From positions 1 through 64,000 of the forward strand of contig NZ_JAUKWQ010000003.1 in NCBI RefSeq assembly GCF_030504645.1: 64,000 bases of DNA. The letters run 5' to 3'. A program made the position numbers and the translations under genes. The stretch is from Rhizobium oryzicola. GTDB taxonomy: Bacteria; Pseudomonadota; Alphaproteobacteria; Rhizobiales; Rhizobiaceae. Positions 46,374 through 55,960 of the stretch are shown here, piece after piece (the first letter of the stretch is position 1; every line of letters begins with the position of its first letter). A model generated the notes under the pieces. It did no database searches. It worked only from the letters and a program-made list of their open reading frames with translations, and had not been told where the DNA came from.

Positions 46374-48071
46374 ATGAAAAGCGACGCTCCCCCGAATGTT
46401 GATTTGCTGTCGGTTACCGGACTGACCGCGTCGTTCCATGTGAAGGGCCGTATAATTCCGGTGCTTCATGACGTAAGCTTCTCGCTAAAGGCCGGTGAAA
46501 CCCTTGCTCTGGTCGGTGAGTCCGGGTCGGGCAAGAGCGTGACCGCGCAGTCGATCATGCGGCTTATGCGTGATTGCAGCATCGGCGGGCGTGTGGAGCT
46601 CAATGGAAAGGACCTGTTATCCCTTTCTCGTCGCGACATGGCCCGAGTTCGAGGACGCGAGATCGCAATGATCTTTCAAGACCCGCGGATGTCCCTCAAT
46701 CCCACGCTCTCGATTGGCGTGCAAATCTCCGAGGTACTACAGCGGCACCGTGGCCTGTCAGCAGCCCAGGCACGAGCTGAGGCATTGCGCTTGCTTGACG
46801 CCGTGCGAATTTCGGGACCGAGCAGGCGCTACGACGAGCACCCTCATCAACTCTCTGGGGGCATGTGCCAACGAGTGATGATAGCTTCGGCAATCGCAGG
46901 GGAGCCGCGACTTCTGATCGCCGATGAGGCGACGACAGCTCTCGACGTCACTGTGCAGGCAGAAATCCTAACTTTGCTGCGTGAGCTGCAGAACGAGACC
47001 GGCATGGCGATGCTTGTGGTAACACATGACATGGGCGTAGTCGCCGAGATAGCTAACGGCGCGGCTGTGATGCGGCAGGGGCGGATTGTCGAGTTCGCCG
47101 ATACGCAGACGCTACTTACAAGACCGGCCGACCCCTATACACAGGATCTGCTGGCGAGTGTGCCAAAGCTGGGATCGATGGCGGGTCAGGCCGCACCTCG
47201 GTATTTTCCCGTCGCTGGAAAGGTGCCTGCAGCGACGGATTGTGTTGTCGCGGGTCAAGATACAATTCTTAGTGTTCGCGATCTGAACGTCAGATACCGT
47301 TCTCGATCTAGCTTCCTTGGAATTTCCAAAGGCAGCAACCATGCGGTACGAGGTGTGACTTTTGATCTGCGCTCCGGAGAGACGCTTGCGCTAGTCGGGG
47401 AATCTGGCAGCGGGAAGTCAACGATAGGTCGCGCGATCCTCGGCCTGTCGCCCGTCACCTCTGGACAAGTCATCCTTGCTGGGCAGGAAATGACATCACT
47501 GCGCGGCGAGCCCCTCAGGCAGGCACGCCGAGCAGCGCAAATGGTATTCCAGGACCCAGCTGCCAGCCTGAGCCCAAGGCAGCGCATACGCGACGCTATC
47601 AGCGAGCCGTTGCGAGCTTGGGGGGAGACTGGGGACATCAACGCCGTTGTCCACGATCTGCTCGTGCAGGTTGGGCTGGAGCCCGAGATGGCTGATCGTC
47701 TACCACACGAATTCTCGGGAGGGCAGCGACAGCGAATCTGTATTGCACGCGCAATGGCGCTCCGCCCGTCACTGATTGTCGCTGACGAGGCAGTCTCCGC
47801 CTTGGATGTGTCAGTAAAGGCTCGGATATGCAACCTGCTGCTTGACATTCAGCGGCAGACAGGCGTCGCCTGTCTGTTCATCTCGCACGACATGGCCGTA
47901 GTCGAGAGGCTGAGCGATCGAGTAGCTGTAATGCGCAACGGAGCGATCCTGGAGATTGGTTCGCGGCGCGACGTATTCGAGTCGCCACAGCATGCCTACA
48001 CGCGGGCCCTTCTCGCTGCAGTGCCAAACCCGGTTCCAAGGACATCCCAGGCTTCTATCTCTCGACAATAA
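46374..48071 (+). CDS. Dual ABC ATPase for peptide transporter (DppD-DppF fusion)
   Basis: A 565-residue protein with two ABC cassettes: first Walker A GESGSGKS near 46-53, signature LSGGMCQRVMIA near 161 and Walker B LLIADEAT; second Walker A GESGSGKST near 340, signature FSGGQRQRICIA near 448 and Walker B LIVADEAV. This GsiA-like fusion drives both halves of the DppB/DppC channel. Noteworthy: Ala replaces Pro after the Walker B Glu (DEAT, DEAV), common in this family's fused members. Last transporter gene before the second hyuB. Confidence 0.92.
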   Translation: MKSDAPPNVDLLSVTGLTASFHVKGRIIPVLHDVSFSLKAGETLALVGESGSGKSVTAQSIMRLMRDCSIGGRVELNGKDLLSLSRRDMARVRGREIAMIFQDPRMSLNPTLSIGVQISEVLQRHRGLSAAQARAEALRLLDAVRISGPSRRYDEHPHQLSGGMCQRVMIASAIAGEPRLLIADEATTALDVTVQAEILTLLRELQNETGMAMLVVTHDMGVVAEIANGAAVMRQGRIVEFADTQTLLTRPADPYTQDLLASVPKLGSMAGQAAPRYFPVAGKVPAATDCVVAGQDTILSVRDLNVRYRSRSSFLGISKGSNHAVRGVTFDLRSGETLALVGESGSGKSTIGRAILGLSPVTSGQVILAGQEMTSLRGEPLRQARRAAQMVFQDPAASLSPRQRIRDAISEPLRAWGETGDINAVVHDLLVQVGLEPEMADRLPHEFSGGQRQRICIARAMALRPSLIVADEAVSALDVSVKARICNLLLDIQRQTGVACLFISHDMAVVERLSDRVAVMRNGAILEIGSRRDVFESPQHAYTRALLAAVPNPVPRTSQASISRQ

Positions 48072-48153
48072 TCATTCAGCGCAACACCTGTCACCTGCAG
48101 GGATGATCGTCGCGCTAAGCCGGTCAGCTCACGCCCGAAAGGAGCTATGACAA

Positions 48154-49854
48154 ATGCACACCGCCCCCGCCACAATGTTCTACCAGCGCCGCCCCAACGT
48201 TACTCTCGATCCCATTACCATTGATGTGGTGCGCCACAAGCTTGACGGTATCGCTAACGAGATGCAGGCTACCGTCTTGCGCAGTTCGTTCTCTGTGATC
48301 GTTAAGGAAGGCATGGACGCATCCTCTAGCCTTTTCACCATCGAGGGTGAGACAATCGCGCAGGGTATGGCGATCCCGATCCATCTTTCAACGCTCATTC
48401 CAATGGTCAAGCGGATTATCGAGGTCTTCCCGGTCGAGATGATGCGGGAAGGTGATCTCTACTGCCTGAACGATCCATATCACGGCGGAACACACCTCCC
48501 CGACATTGCCGTGGTGATGCCGTGCATCTGCGACGGACGCGTCGTAGCCCTCGCCGCCGTGCTGACGCATCACCAAGATATGGGGGGGATTGCGCCGGGC
48601 TCTCTGCCGACGAACGCAACGGAAATCTTTCAGGAGGGACTGCGAATACCGCCATTGAAGCTGAGGGACGGGGGTGCGCTTAATCAGACACTGATTGATC
48701 TTATTAAAATCAACACGCGGCTACCGGACATCATCATGGGCGATTTGAACGCTCAGATTGCAAGCTGCCATGTCGGTGCGATGCGAATCTCGGAGCTTTG
48801 GGGCGCGTATGGTGATGACCTCATCGACATCGTGGAAGAGCTCCTGAACCGCTCGGAAATCCTCACGCGCAAGGCATTATCCGAAATTCCGGAAGGCACC
48901 TACCGAAATGTTGGTTTCATGGATAATGACGGTGTCAACCTAAACGAACGTATCCGCTTTGAGGTTGCCGTGACAATCAAGGCGGGTACGATGCATGTCG
49001 ACTTCACCGGCACAAGCCCGCAGGTCGCAGGCCCATTCAACTGTGTGCCATCAGGCGCGTTAGCTGCCGCGTGTTACGCCATCCGTATCTTCACGGGCCC
49101 GGATATCCCAACGAATGGGGGCTGCTTCCGTCCGATCACTCTCCATATTCCAGAGGGGACGATCATGAATCCGATTTTCCCAGCGCCCGTAAATTCCAGA
49201 ACGTCGACTATCATGCGCTCCGCAACCACCCTTCTTGGAGCGTTGCGCAGTACGTTACCGACTCGCCTATCAGCCGAGCCGGGAAGCCAGGCAGTCCTTT
49301 TGACTTTTGGCGGAAAACGCCACGACGGCACGAGGTTCGTAATTACGGACATCATCGTCGCGGGAAGTGGTGCCTGCCACGACATGGATGGAGTCGACGT
49401 TATTTCGAGCGATGTCTCCAACAGCACCAACACGCCTGTCGAAACCTTTGAGCCAGAATTTCCGATCCGGATCCGACGTTTTGGCCTACGTGAAGGCTCG
49501 GGTGGCATCGGGCAATTCCGCGGGGGATTAGGCTGCGTGCGTGAATACGAGGTGTTGAAAGGCCCCATTACCCTATCGCATCGCGGCGAACGGGTGTTTT
49601 GCGTTGCCGAAGGCTACGAGGGCGGTGGCGCGTCTCCACCGCACGAGACAAAGATTCTCCGAGCTGATGGGCGGAGTGAGCTCGTGCCGTCGAAGCTCGA
49701 GACTGTCCTAAACACGGGCGATCGGATGATAGTCCGCTCAAGCGGCGGCGGTGGCTGGGGTCCGGCGGAAAGCCGCGATCCCAAAGCGATTGAAGAAGAC
49801 CTAAAGAACCAGAAGATGCCGATCATACGAGTACCGGCGAACAGCCAACGATAA
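48154..49854 (+). CDS. hyuB: Hydantoinase/oxoprolinase B subunit (HyuB), copy 2
   Basis: A 566-residue HyuB preceded by AAAGGAG. It is collinear with copy 1 from LDPITIDVVRHKLDG to DLKNQKM, with only scattered substitutions, but its first 14 residues and last 10 differ. No hyuA accompanies it; either HyuA at 39232 serves both or the second A subunit was lost. It lies 82 bases after the ATPase gene in the same direction, so it is probably the last gene of the operon. The two B subunits may give substrate or stereo-specificity variants. Confidence 0.92.
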   Translation: MHTAPATMFYQRRPNVTLDPITIDVVRHKLDGIANEMQATVLRSSFSVIVKEGMDASSSLFTIEGETIAQGMAIPIHLSTLIPMVKRIIEVFPVEMMREGDLYCLNDPYHGGTHLPDIAVVMPCICDGRVVALAAVLTHHQDMGGIAPGSLPTNATEIFQEGLRIPPLKLRDGGALNQTLIDLIKINTRLPDIIMGDLNAQIASCHVGAMRISELWGAYGDDLIDIVEELLNRSEILTRKALSEIPEGTYRNVGFMDNDGVNLNERIRFEVAVTIKAGTMHVDFTGTSPQVAGPFNCVPSGALAAACYAIRIFTGPDIPTNGGCFRPITLHIPEGTIMNPIFPAPVNSRTSTIMRSATTLLGALRSTLPTRLSAEPGSQAVLLTFGGKRHDGTRFVITDIIVAGSGACHDMDGVDVISSDVSNSTNTPVETFEPEFPIRIRRFGLREGSGGIGQFRGGLGCVREYEVLKGPITLSHRGERVFCVAEGYEGGGASPPHETKILRADGRSELVPSKLETVLNTGDRMIVRSSGGGGWGPAESRDPKAIEEDLKNQKMPIIRVPANSQR

Positions 49855-50235
49855 CCACGTAGGTTAACTTTTATGCGTTTTGGGCATCGGCAATTTCCGT
49901 CGTAGGGCGCGCTCGACATGTGCGACGAGCGTTAAGTTAGAGCGGTTCATCTTTTGAGGGAGATAGATCCTGCATTTCCGACGTCCTTGGTTCATTCGTG
50001 GGGTGCGTTTGTTTCGATCAGGCCGCCCGGGTGGCGTCGCGGTAACGGAGCTTGAGACGCGGTGGTATCTTGGGCCCGAACTTCATACGTGAACAGACAT
50101 AGCAATTTCCCGCCAGATGCTGATTGCGGTGGAGCGCAGCCGGCGATGATTTGTGGCCGTAAGGTATTTTCGATGAAGAAGGAGGAGATTTGCCACTTAG
50201 CCATGGGTTGAGACGAAACGCTGGCATTGCCGAGC
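49855..50235. other. Intergenic, unassigned
   Basis: Between hyuB2 and the IS6 remnant. The minus strand has an open stretch of about 70 codons at 50018-50227 that I do not recognise. It may be part of a decayed mobile element. No terminator is evident. Confidence 0.35.
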
Positions 50236-50783
50236 CGATCTGAAGCGCATCATTCGGCTCTCGCGCCGCCGCACGGCAAGGTGCGAATTCTCCGCTCGAT
50301 TGTTCCGTCCTTGTGCGCGCGATGCTCGAAACCCGGTATCAAGTCCGCGTTTGCGGGCGAATAGGAACGCAGCTTGTCAGTCACCAGAACGCGTGGGGTG
50401 CTACCCTGGCGCTTGAGCAGCTTCTGCATCAGACGGAGGGCTGCTGCTTTGTTACTTCGGCTTTGCAACAAGGCATCAAGGACGTAACCGTTGGCATCGA
50501 CGGTGCGCCACAACCAGTATGTCTTCCGTTGATCGTCACCACCATCTCTTCAATCTGCCACGTGTCTGCAAAGTGACGGCGTGAATGCCACCGGAGCGTA
50601 TGAGCAAATTTGATCCCGAACGTCCCGACACGGTCTGGAACGAAACGTCAATGCCGCGCTCAGCAAAAGATCCTCGACGTCGCGCAGGCTTAGCGGAAAC
50701 CGGTCATAAAGCCAGACCGCATGGGCGATGATCTCGGCGGGGAAGCGGTAGCGATAATGGTGGGTGGTCGAGGCTTCGGTCAT
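50236..50783 (-). pseudogene. Degenerate IS6-family transposase
   Basis: N-terminus at 50783 (YRFPAEIIAHAVWLYDRFPLSLRDVEDLL). A frame break near 50650 follows. Then VVTINGRQTYWLWRTVDANGYVLDALLQSR is readable in pieces (about 50560-50450) and LLKRQGSTPRVLVTDKLRSY to about 50370, after which the frame decays again. It is in the same orientation as the fragment at 36837-37034, with the hyu operon between them. Confidence 0.85.
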
Positions 50784-50908
50784 GTCGGCACATTATCGTG
50801 CCGATCCGCATAGATCGGTTAAGGCAACGCCAGCCCATCAAGGACGATACGCGCGGTCATGTTGCAAAACCTGAGTGCGCCCCTACGTCGATTTCAGGAG
50901 CTACTTAT

Positions 50909-51772
50909 TTAACTTGAGCTGAGCAAAATAGCTCTCTTAAGGAAGCCTTGGAATTCACGCATTTCGGTAGTGAATTTATCTTGCGCATAAATTATAGATA
51001 ACTTGTACTCGGGTGGATTCTTCAACCTGATCAGGTTAATACTGCTCTTGTCGCGTTCAGCTTGGTAAACCAGTTCCGGAACGATGATCGTCCAGTTAGA
51101 GGCGCGCACGAGGCTCAGGCCAGCAGTCAGAGAATCTAGCTTGATCTGCCTCGCGACAGTCAAGACACCAGTATCGAGGTAACTTTCGATTAGAGCCCGT
51201 GTAGGATCCAAGGACGACGGAACTATGAGATCGATTTTGTCTTTGCTGATGTCTAGATCGCGCTGGCTTCTAGTGACTAACACTCCAGGGGTTTGCACGA
51301 ACACGCTTTGTCCGTCGCCGAGAGCATGTGTCGACGCAATTGCCATCGAAAGCTCGCCGCGGCGCACGAGCTCGGCGAGCTGTGGGGACGCATCTTCAAT
51401 TACGGTCAAATTCGTGTGAGGAAATCTCGTAGAGAAGTCCCTTATTGCCGATGCTACAATGTCCCGACCCATCCAAGCATTGACGCCGATGGCGAGACTT
51501 TTGCAGGCAAGCTTCTGATCTCGTATCTCCTCGATGATCGAGCGGTGCCTCTCCAACAGTAGTATGCAATGATCAAAGAAGCGTTTACCGGAAGAGGTCG
51601 GCTCGATCGTGTTATTTCTGCGTTCAAACAGCCTAACTCCAATATCGGCTTCGAGCCTCTTAATGCATTGCGAGATGCCGGGCTGCGTCGCGTTCAAGGT
51701 GCTCGCCGCGGCCGCGAAAGAGCCGAGCTTGTAGACCTCGATAAATACTTCGATCTCATGGATGTGGCGCAT
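50909..51772 (-). CDS. LysR-family transcriptional regulator
   Basis: A 287-residue LysR protein: IEVFIEVYKLGSFAAAAS opening, HTH TLNATQPGISQCIKRLEADIG (about 26-46), LFERRNN wing, and a weakly conserved ligand domain with a lower GC feel than its neighbours. It lies between the IS6 remnant and the hyuB-hyuA cluster, on the same strand as the latter. Candidate regulator of either hyu cluster; none of the nearby spacers shows a clear site. Confidence 0.85.
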   Translation of the reverse strand: MRHIHEIEVFIEVYKLGSFAAAASTLNATQPGISQCIKRLEADIGVRLFERRNNTIEPTSSGKRFFDHCILLLERHRSIIEEIRDQKLACKSLAIGVNAWMGRDIVASAIRDFSTRFPHTNLTVIEDASPQLAELVRRGELSMAIASTHALGDGQSVFVQTPGVLVTRSQRDLDISKDKIDLIVPSSLDPTRALIESYLDTGVLTVARQIKLDSLTAGLSLVRASNWTIIVPELVYQAERDKSSINLIRLKNPPEYKLSIIYAQDKFTTEMREFQGFLKRAILLSSS

Positions 51773-52346
51773 GAAATCCCTTGCCGATTATGAACTATCC
51801 TAGCAATCTGCCTGCCAGTCCGCAACACACCGGTGAGCTAACGATACCTATAATTTCAATACGTCGCCGATATCGCTTGCGCGTGAAAGGCCGTTCAAGG
51901 CAATGAACCCCCAACGATGGAAAGTCTTCGCTCATCGTGCACGACTGCCGGAAGCTGCTGTGCTGATGGCGGTTACGGAGACGGTGGAGCGCGTCAACCA
52001 ACTTTGGTGGTCTCTGCCTGACCGAGCTGTTCTACCCCAAGGGGTGTTGCAATGGGTTGATGCCCACATAATGCTGATGTCGCCGGTTCTAGCCACGTGC
52101 GCGGGTTAGCAATTGGCTTTTGTGCTTAACGCGTTGGCAGTTTCGTTGCCCAGCAATGCCAATCGGGTCGTAGGTGCGAATGCCTTCAAGAGCATTTATG
52201 CGAACAACAGATTAGCTGATCCAGCCTATTACAACCTTCTGCTTTAAATATTCCTTCGGACACCTTCAAAATGGGGCTCGCCAAGCGGTAAGCCCTTCAA
52301 GTTTGATCGCGTGTCATCGGTTCCAGGGTTCGGCAGCGATGCACCA
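51773..52346. other. Intergenic, no gene supported
   Basis: Short open stretches exist on both strands (for example 51903-52109 plus) but none resembles a known protein or has a good ribosome site. The right part is the 3' flank of hyuB. Possibly decayed insertion DNA between the LysR gene and the second hyu cluster. Confidence 0.35.
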
Positions 52347-53930
52347 TCATACGCGTTTGATACCGTTTCCCCAGCCGCCCCCGCCAGCTGTTTCCATGGT
52401 AATGGTCGTGCCAGCCCTGACGCGGGTCGTACTCTTGCCCGGAGCACTGCGTTCTCCGTCCACGTCCGAAATGCGGATCCGCGATCCACAGGCGGGTGAG
52501 CCGCCCATGACGCCCCAAGGCTGATGCCGCGTGCGATCAAGATGGACCGTGAGAACTGAGTCGGCATTGACGAGAATCGTCCTTCGAAGACCATGGCCGC
52601 CGTCAAATTCACCCGTGCCACCGCTTCCATCGATCAGGCCGTAATCGATGACCGTCAGCGGATATTCCCGTTCGATCAGTTCCACGGGCGAATTGGCTGT
52701 ATTGGTCATGTGGCAGTGGACGCCGCTTGCGCCGGCCTTGCCCGGCAGGCCGCCCTGGCCGCCGGCATAGGTTTCCACATAGGAATAGGAGCGGCCGCTT
52801 GCAGGATCTGTTCCCCCCAGAATGAGCGCATTCATGCTGCCGGTCGAAGCGGCTATGGGCCTGTCCGGGCGGATCTGGTTGAACGCGCCGATCAGGGCAT
52901 CGGTAATGCGCTGACTGGTGATCGAGGTGCAGAGCGCGACCGGCGATGGCGCTGCAGCGCTGACGATCGATCGTTCCGGCGTCTTAAGCAAGATCCGGCG
53001 AAACAACCCGGCATTCGAGGGAATATCCGGGTCGAGCATCGCCTTCACCACATAAAGCACACAGCTTGCTGTCAGGAAGATCGGAGCGTTGACGGGTCCC
53101 GCCACCTGTCCGGACGTACCTGTAAAGTCAGCATGCAGAGTGCCGTCGGCAATTGTGAGGCTGACTGTCACAGTGAGGTCCATATCGTTTCCGGCATCAT
53201 GCCATTCGAGCGTATCCGAGAAACAGCCTGTGCGCCCCTCCAGTGCGCGAAAAGCGTTTTCCAGCCGCTTCTCTGTGGTGGTGAGCAAGGTTGTTACGGC
53301 CATGTCAAAACGTTCAACACCGGTGCGTTCGACAAGGGCGGCGAGCCGGCGGGCGCCGGTCGTGTTGGCTGCAGCCTGGGCCAGCAGATCGCCCGCGACC
53401 ATGTCGGGCGTGCGGCTCGCCAGTTTGAACAGGGCCAGCGTCGAGCGCTCGACATCTCCGTCACGCACCAGGATCATCGGCGGAACGCGTAGCCCCTCCT
53501 GCGTGATATCGACGGTTCCAAGCGCCAGGCTGCCGGGTGCAAAACCGCCGAGATCCACCTGATGCGCCATATTGGCGACATAGCCGAGCCGACGGCCATC
53601 GGCATCAACAGGGGCGATGACGACGACGTCGGGCAGGTGCGAACCAGTCAGCCAGGGATCGTTGGTAACGACCATTGTCCCGGGGGCTATTTCTTCGCCC
53701 AGGTTTTCAATCGTGCGGCTGACGACGCCGGCAATCAGCCCGAGATGGACTGGAATGTGCTCTGCCTGCGCGATGAGTTGGCCCGTGGCATCGAACACGC
53801 CGCAGGAAAAGTCGCGCCGGTCGCGGATGTTGATCGAGTGGGCAGTCCGGATCAGGGCCGCTCCCATTTCCTCTGCAACTGCCTGCAGACCGTGGCGAAC
53901 CACCTCGGCCAGAATGGTATCGTTCTTCAT
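52347..53930 (-). CDS. hyuB: Hydantoinase/oxoprolinase B subunit (HyuB), copy 3
   Basis: A 527-residue HyuB with NDPWLTGSHLPDVV near 90, NAPIFLTASCVLYVVKAM near 275, NTANSPVELIEREYP and the Gly-rich end GGGGWGNG. It is clearly more distant from the two copies at 41304 and 48154 than those are from each other. Its start overlaps the hyuA stop by four bases. End of the minus-strand operon desulfhydrase-hyuA-hyuB. Confidence 0.92.
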   Translation of the reverse strand: MKNDTILAEVVRHGLQAVAEEMGAALIRTAHSINIRDRRDFSCGVFDATGQLIAQAEHIPVHLGLIAGVVSRTIENLGEEIAPGTMVVTNDPWLTGSHLPDVVVIAPVDADGRRLGYVANMAHQVDLGGFAPGSLALGTVDITQEGLRVPPMILVRDGDVERSTLALFKLASRTPDMVAGDLLAQAAANTTGARRLAALVERTGVERFDMAVTTLLTTTEKRLENAFRALEGRTGCFSDTLEWHDAGNDMDLTVTVSLTIADGTLHADFTGTSGQVAGPVNAPIFLTASCVLYVVKAMLDPDIPSNAGLFRRILLKTPERSIVSAAAPSPVALCTSITSQRITDALIGAFNQIRPDRPIAASTGSMNALILGGTDPASGRSYSYVETYAGGQGGLPGKAGASGVHCHMTNTANSPVELIEREYPLTVIDYGLIDGSGGTGEFDGGHGLRRTILVNADSVLTVHLDRTRHQPWGVMGGSPACGSRIRISDVDGERSAPGKSTTRVRAGTTITMETAGGGGWGNGIKRV

Positions 53931-55957
53931 TTCTGCATCCTGATGATGAGGTTGCCATGGTCATCGACCTTGAGCGTCTGGGCGCCGACGATCAAAGTCG
54001 TGTCATGTTGCTCGACGATCAGCGGGCCTTGAAGTTCTGTCGCGATCGCGAGCTTGGCGCGGTCGTAGACAGGAACATCGACCATGGCGCCCTCGAACCA
54101 CAGCGGCGAGCGAGTGATCACGGGATCGTCGCTGGCGGTGATGGTGGGAACCGGCAGCCGGTCGGATGGCGGCGGCGCACTGGCGCTGAGACGCAGCAGG
54201 CAGATCTCAATGCTCTCACCGCGCCGGGCGTAGCCGAAGCTGCGGTGATGGGCCTGATGAAACGCCTCTATGGCAGCGTCAAGTCCATCCGCGGTCCAGT
54301 GGATTGGCAACTGGTGTCCCTGGCCGCGATAACGCATTTCCAGGACCGGATTGAGCGTAACCGATTTGAAGTCGATCTTGTCCTTGTTCGCCTGGTCGAT
54401 GATCTTGCCGACCAACATCTCGATCGCTGCGCGGATATCGGAGTTCGACATGCTACCAGTTAAGCCGGACATCATCGATGTCTCGTCGTGCTTCCACGGC
54501 GCAAGCAATAGGCCGATCCCGCAGAGCAGGCCAGGCGAGGGCGGAACGATGACGGTCTCGATATCCATTTCGGCGCAGAGATCGACCGCATGCAATGGAC
54601 CGGCGCCACCAAAGGCCATGACGGCGAAATCCCGCGGTTCCAGCCCGCGTTCCACCGTGATGCGCCGCATGCCGCGCACCATGGCCGCATTGACCACCTG
54701 CAGGATGCCGACCGCCGCCTCTTCAACGGAGATACCAAGCGGTTTGGCGACATGGGTTTCGATTGCCTTGGCCGCCCTCTCCCTGTCGATGACGATGCCA
54801 CCGCCTATCTGGCGGCCCGGACGGAGGCGACCGAGAATGACATTGGCGTCCGTCACGGTCGGGCGCTCTCCGCCCTTGCCGTAGGCTGCTGGCCCCGGCC
54901 GAGCGCCTGCGCTTTCCGGTCCCACCTTAAGGAGGCCGCCGGCATCGACATGGGCGATCGAGCCGCCACCAGCACCGAGCGTAATGATGTCGAACATCGG
55001 CACGCGCAGGGGAAAGCCTTCGATCTCGCTCTCGTAGCGGGTCAGGATCTGGCCATTCTCGATCAGGCCGACATCGAAGCTGGTGCCGCCCATGTCGATC
55101 GTCACGACATTCTGATAGCCTGCGGCCTCGGCGAAGCGGCGGGCGCCAATCATTCCGGCCGCCGGGCCGGAAAGACAGGTATGCACGGCCTTGACGCCGC
55201 TTGCGGTTTCGATCGGCATGACACCGCCGCCGGACTGCATGATCGCGGGTTCCACCGTCACGCCATCGGAAACCAGCGTGTTGGCGATGCGTTCGAGATA
55301 GTCCTTCAACGGCGGCATCAGATAGGCGTTCATGACGGTCGTCGAGGTACGTTCGAACTCACCAGGTTCTGCGAGAACGTCCGAGGAGATCGAGATCTTC
55401 AGACCTGGCGCCATGGCGCGAACGATTTCGGCCGCACGCCGTTCGTGTGTCGGATTCGCGTAGGAATGCAGGAAAGAGATAGCCACGGTCTCGATGCCGG
55501 CGGCCAGCATCGCGCTGACGGCACTGCGAACAGTTTCTTCATCGAGAGCTCGCGTAACTGCCCCATTCGGGGCGAGCCGTTCAACGATCTCGTAGACGAA
55601 TTCGCGTGGTACAAGCGGCTCAGGTTTGCGGGCGTACTGGTCGTAGAGATGGGCGCGCGTCTGGCGCCCGATTGCCAGCACATCGCGAAAACCGCTGGTC
55701 ATGAGGAGCCCGGTGCGCGCTCCGCGCCGCTCCAGGATCGCATTGGTTGCCACTGTGGTGCCATGAGCAAAACCGGAAAGCTCATGGGGGGTGATGCCCG
55801 CCATGCCGAGTGCTGTACGCGCGGCATCGACGACGGCCGTCGCCTGATGGCCGGTCGTCGTCGGCGTCTTCACGAAGAAGGTCTTGCCGGTTTCCTCTTC
55901 AAACAGGCAAAGGTCGGTGAAAGTGCCGCCGACGTCACATCCAATGCGATAGACCAT
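53927..55957 (-). CDS. hyuA: Hydantoinase/oxoprolinase A subunit (HyuA), copy 2
   Basis: A 676-residue HyuA: GCDVGGTFTDLCLF near the start, GTTVATNAILERRGARTG (about 69-86), DMGGTSFDVGLI near 287, TLGAGGGSIAHVD near 325, and the C-terminal GPLIVEQHDTTL. Partner of the overlapping hyuB. Three bases separate it from the desulfhydrase-like gene upstream, so the three genes should be made together. Confidence 0.92.
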   Translation of the reverse strand: MVYRIGCDVGGTFTDLCLFEEETGKTFFVKTPTTTGHQATAVVDAARTALGMAGITPHELSGFAHGTTVATNAILERRGARTGLLMTSGFRDVLAIGRQTRAHLYDQYARKPEPLVPREFVYEIVERLAPNGAVTRALDEETVRSAVSAMLAAGIETVAISFLHSYANPTHERRAAEIVRAMAPGLKISISSDVLAEPGEFERTSTTVMNAYLMPPLKDYLERIANTLVSDGVTVEPAIMQSGGGVMPIETASGVKAVHTCLSGPAAGMIGARRFAEAAGYQNVVTIDMGGTSFDVGLIENGQILTRYESEIEGFPLRVPMFDIITLGAGGGSIAHVDAGGLLKVGPESAGARPGPAAYGKGGERPTVTDANVILGRLRPGRQIGGGIVIDRERAAKAIETHVAKPLGISVEEAAVGILQVVNAAMVRGMRRITVERGLEPRDFAVMAFGGAGPLHAVDLCAEMDIETVIVPPSPGLLCGIGLLLAPWKHDETSMMSGLTGSMSNSDIRAAIEMLVGKIIDQANKDKIDFKSVTLNPVLEMRYRGQGHQLPIHWTADGLDAAIEAFHQAHHRSFGYARRGESIEICLLRLSASAPPPSDRLPVPTITASDDPVITRSPLWFEGAMVDVPVYDRAKLAIATELQGPLIVEQHDTTLIVGAQTLKVDDHGNLIIRMQK

Positions 55958-55960
55958 GAC

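Noticed and set aside
51903..52109. Plus-strand small open frame of 68 codons
   Set aside because: No resemblance to a known protein, no convincing ribosome site, and both flanks are non-coding.
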